Shown piece after piece: positions 42,846 to 45,673 of a stretch of DNA of 45,673 nt. The stretch spans positions 1 to 45,673 of the forward strand of contig JAURWJ010000035.1 of the NCBI GenBank assembly GCA_030655015.1, in the 5' to 3' direction. A program made the translations under genes and the position numbers. Positions within the stretch are counted from its first letter, which is position 1. Each line of letters opens with the position of its first letter. The notes beneath the pieces were generated by a model. The model saw only the letters and a program-made list of their open reading frames with translations, was not told where the DNA came from and searched no databases. This stretch comes from Methylotenera sp. GTDB lineage: Bacteria > Pseudomonadota > Gammaproteobacteria > Burkholderiales > Methylophilaceae.

Positions 42846-45673
42846 TTATTTGGCGCCAATGCCAACGGGGTTAAGTTGTGCTTCGCGTTCTGGCGTGAGC
42901 GGACGCTCTAACCAATCCACGTCCTTATCTGCGATCTTATGTAACGCTACCATGGTGTCGCGTTGGCAACCTACCGTGCCGTAATAATTAAAGCCGTAAG
43001 AAAGCTGTGCATAGCCACCAATCATATTGGTCGGTTTCATAATGATACGTGTGACTGAATTCAAAATACCTCCGCGTTTATTCGTAGATGGTGAACCAGG
43101 TACGTTAATAGTTTTCTCTTGCGCGTGGTACATCATCGCCATGCCACGTGGAATCCGTTGCGAAACGACGGCACGTGCAACCGTCGCACCATTGTGGTTC
43201 ACTGCTTCTACCCAGTCGTTGTCTTCAATGCCTACAGATTTAGCATCGTCCTCAGACAGCCATACATATGGTCCGCCACGGAACAAGGTCAACATACGCA
43301 AGTTATCTTGATAAGAAGAATGGATACCCCATTTGGAGTGCGGTGTAATCCAGTTCAACGCTAGATGTGGCTTAGCTGTAACTGCTTTTGGTAGTGAATT
43401 TAACTCACCTAAATCGACCATCGGCTTATAAGTACAAAAGCCCTCGCCAAAATCCAGCATCCATTCATGATCTTGGTAGAAATGTGCACGACCTGTGAGC
43501 GTACGGAATGGAATATGCTCGTGGATATTGGTATAACCAGCTGTATAAGACACATGCTCAGACTCAATGCCAGACCAAGTCGGTGCAGTAATAATCTTAC
43601 GCGGTTGTGCCTGAATATCTTTAAAAGTAAATTTGTCTTCATGACGACCAGCATACAAATGATGATGATCAATCCCTGTTTTTACCGATAACGCAGACCA
43701 TGATTTATGCGCAACTTCACCATTGGTTTCAGGGGCTAAGCGCATCACGGAATCGCATACTTCCATATCTTCTGTTAGCGAAGGCATGCCGAAAGAAACG
43801 CCAGGTTCACTTACCGTAGAGTTATGCTTTTTAAGTTCCTCATACTCTTGGTCGGTATTCCAATCAATACCCTTGATGTTGTTGCCAAGTTTGGTCATGA
43901 GTGGGCCAAGCGCAATAAATTTACGATAGGTATCGCCATATACACGCTCAACCAGCTTAATAATCGGCATAGTTTTGCCTGGGATCGGCTCGCAATCGCC
44001 CTCTTTCCAGTTCTTCACTTCGCCAAAAGGCTGTGCCAATTCCGCTGCAGAATCGTGTTGCATTGGCCATGCCACCACTTCTTTTTTCGTGCCTAAATGT
44101 TTTTCAGCCAGTGGCGAGAAAGTTTTAGCAAGCGTTTTAAAAATCTGCCAATCAGATTTCGATTCCCAACCTGGTGACACGGCTTCAGACAATGGGTGAA
44201 TGAACGGATGCATATCAGTAGTATTCAGGTCATTTTTCTCATACCAAGTTGCAGTCGGCAAAACAATGTCAGAGTACGCGCCTGTTGAATTGAGGCGGAA
44301 GTTAATATCCACCATTAAATCCAATTTACCTATGGGTGCATTTTCATGCCATTTCACTTCTTTATTGTTATTGCCTGCACCAGACTCTTGCAATACACCG
44401 TTTTGTGCACCCAGCAAATGTTTCAAGAAATATTCATGTCCTTTGGCAGAAGTACCGATGAGATTAGAGCGCCACACGAACAAATTGCGCGGCCAGTTTA
44501 CAGGGTTATCAGGGTCGGCATAAGCCACATCTAACTTACCAGATTTCAATTGTTCTGCAACATAACTGGCAACAGAAGCTTCATCGGTGGCGCCACTCTT
44601 CATTGCCTCTTCTGCCAACTCAATCGGGTTACGGTCAAAATTAGGCACTGATGGTAACCACCCCATACGTGCCGCTTTCACGTTGTAGTCGGCAATAGAG
44701 TTACCTTTATTTTTACCTTTACCTGCAGGACTTAATAAGGCATCCGCATCCATCGTTTCATAACGCCATTGGTCAGTATGGAAATAAAAGTAAGACGTAG
44801 CGTTAGCCTGGCGTGGTGGACGCATCCAGTCTAGTGCAAAGGCAATGGGTGCCCAACCTGCTTGTGGGCGTAATTTTTCTTGCCCTACATAATGCGCCCA
44901 GCCTCCACCAGACTGCCCCACACAACCGCACATGTGTAACAAATTCATAATAGAACGATAAGCTAAGTCATTGTGATACCAATGGTTAATCGCAGCGCCC
45001 ATAATCACCATGGATTTACCTTTGGTTTTAGAGGCATTGTAAGCAAATTCACGACCAGTGCGCTCAATATCAGCAGCTTTCACGCCTGTCACTTTTTCTG
45101 CCCAAGCTGGGGTGTAGGCCACGCTAGCATCGTTGTAATCTTTAGCTACGTTTTCTCCACCCAAACCGCGATCGATGCCGTATTGAGCAATCTGCAAATC
45201 AAACACAGTCGCCACAAGAGCCTCTTCACCATTAGCCAGTTTAACTTTGCGCACTGGCACGTTACGGAATAACAAATCAGCTTCATCATGGTTAAAATGC
45301 GGGAAACCTACTGAAACTACGTCATCACGGCTTGCAATACAGGTAAGCTGTGCCTGCATTTTTTTCTGAGTCGCCGCATTTTTTTCCAGTAAATTCCATT
45401 TACCTTCTTCACCCCAGCGGAATCCAATCGAACCATTAGGCGCAACAAATGCCTTGGTTTTTTCGTCAAAGACAATGGTTTTCCAATCCGGGTTATTAGT
45501 TTCGCCCAAGGCGCCATCAAAGTCAGAAGCACGTAAAAAGCGGTCTGACACATAATCCTCACCATGCTTGCGTAACATTACCTGCATCGGCAAGTCGGTG
45601 TATTTTCGCGAGTATTCCTGGAAATACGGATCTTGATTATCAATGTGGAATTCTTTCAGCGCAACATGTCCCA
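42846..45673 (-). CDS. narG: respiratory nitrate reductase alpha subunit NarG, C-terminal part
   Basis: Molybdenum catalytic subunit that reduces nitrate at the cytoplasmic face. About 942 residues are present; the frame stays open through the window edge (before 45593 it reads IDNQDPYFQEYSRKYTDLPM, a NarG segment), so the N terminus, FeS0 cluster and twin-arginine region are outside. Visible marks include MHMCGCVGQSGGGWAHYVGQ-like and WYEKNDLNTTDMHPFIHPL, the Mo-ligand-region context of NarG rather than NapA. The upstream promoter and any narK genes lie beyond this window. Confidence 0.96.
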   Translation of the reverse strand, partial: GHVALKEFHIDNQDPYFQEYSRKYTDLPMQVMLRKHGEDYVSDRFLRASDFDGALGETNNPDWKTIVFDEKTKAFVAPNGSIGFRWGEEGKWNLLEKNAATQKKMQAQLTCIASRDDVVSVGFPHFNHDEADLLFRNVPVRKVKLANGEEALVATVFDLQIAQYGIDRGLGGENVAKDYNDASVAYTPAWAEKVTGVKAADIERTGREFAYNASKTKGKSMVIMGAAINHWYHNDLAYRSIMNLLHMCGCVGQSGGGWAHYVGQEKLRPQAGWAPIAFALDWMRPPRQANATSYFYFHTDQWRYETMDADALLSPAGKGKNKGNSIADYNVKAARMGWLPSVPNFDRNPIELAEEAMKSGATDEASVASYVAEQLKSGKLDVAYADPDNPVNWPRNLFVWRSNLIGTSAKGHEYFLKHLLGAQNGVLQESGAGNNNKEVKWHENAPIGKLDLMVDINFRLNSTGAYSDIVLPTATWYEKNDLNTTDMHPFIHPLSEAVSPGWESKSDWQIFKTLAKTFSPLAEKHLGTKKEVVAWPMQHDSAAELAQPFGEVKNWKEGDCEPIPGKTMPIIKLVERVYGDTYRKFIALGPLMTKLGNNIKGIDWNTDQEYEELKKHNSTVSEPGVSFGMPSLTEDMEVCDSVMRLAPETNGEVAHKSWSALSVKTGIDHHHLYAGRHEDKFTFKDIQAQPRKIITAPTWSGIESEHVSYTAGYTNIHEHIPFRTLTGRAHFYQDHEWMLDFGEGFCTYKPMVDLGELNSLPKAVTAKPHLALNWITPHSKWGIHSSYQDNLRMLTLFRGGPYVWLSEDDAKSVGIEDNDWVEAVNHNGATVARAVVSQRIPRGMAMMYHAQEKTINVPGSPSTNKRGGILNSVTRIIMKPTNMIGGYAQLSYGFNYYGTVGCQRDTMVALHKIADKDVDWLERPLTPEREAQLNPVGIGAK

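Overview
The window looks like chromosomal DNA of a denitrifying betaproteobacterium, most likely Nitrosomonadales and close to the methylotrophic Methylophilaceae (Methylotenera-like). This rests on gene orders typical of betaproteobacteria (holC-pepA against lptFG; sigma factor-DUF3619-DUF3106-RDD; PP0621-pilS-pilR), on moderately AT-rich DNA, and on PQQ and nitrate-respiration genes. I could not run any search, so the taxonomy is inference.

Layout. 1-9912 is housekeeping: a partial hypothetical gene, holC and pepA (minus), lptF-lptG (plus), a sigma-factor operon with DUF3619, DUF3106 and RDD proteins (minus), then PP0621-pilS-pilR (plus) behind a clear sigma70 promoter with a perfect palindrome in its spacer. 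10044-14299 is an arsenic resistance operon (arsR-arsC-arsD-arsA-acr3) with a 36-bp dyad over its start. 14533-20462 holds a cation/Ca2+ antiporter, ampD and a two-gene RND efflux system.

20585-27582 is the most unusual part. pdxT and pdxS (PLP synthase) lie on the minus strand. After about 1.1 kb without a convincing gene comes a tightly packed plus-strand operon: pqqA, pqqD, pqqE, a 33-aa membrane peptide, a short PuuD-like membrane protein, a SerC-family aminotransferase and a class-2 dihydroorotate-dehydrogenase-like protein. pqqB and pqqC, the O2-using parts of the PQQ pathway, are absent. The SerC and PyrD paralogues keep their cofactor-binding hallmarks but have lost residues that bind or activate the normal substrates. 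I read this as a possible non-canonical, perhaps O2-independent, PqqA-derived cofactor pathway. A MASE1-GAF-PAS-GGDEF-EAL protein follows.

31242-37319 (minus) is an anaerobic ubiquinone locus: TIGR01212 radical SAM protein, ubiU, ubiV, ubiT, a DGC-domain protein, ubiX and ubiD. It has a candidate class II FNR-type promoter at 37592-37633, and a 207-bp MITE-like element between ubiT and the DGC gene. 37728-45673 (minus) is narGHJI, an outer-membrane beta-barrel gene and moaA. Together the right half supplies quinone without O2, nitrate reductase, its chaperone and molybdopterin, a coherent programme for anaerobic nitrate respiration.
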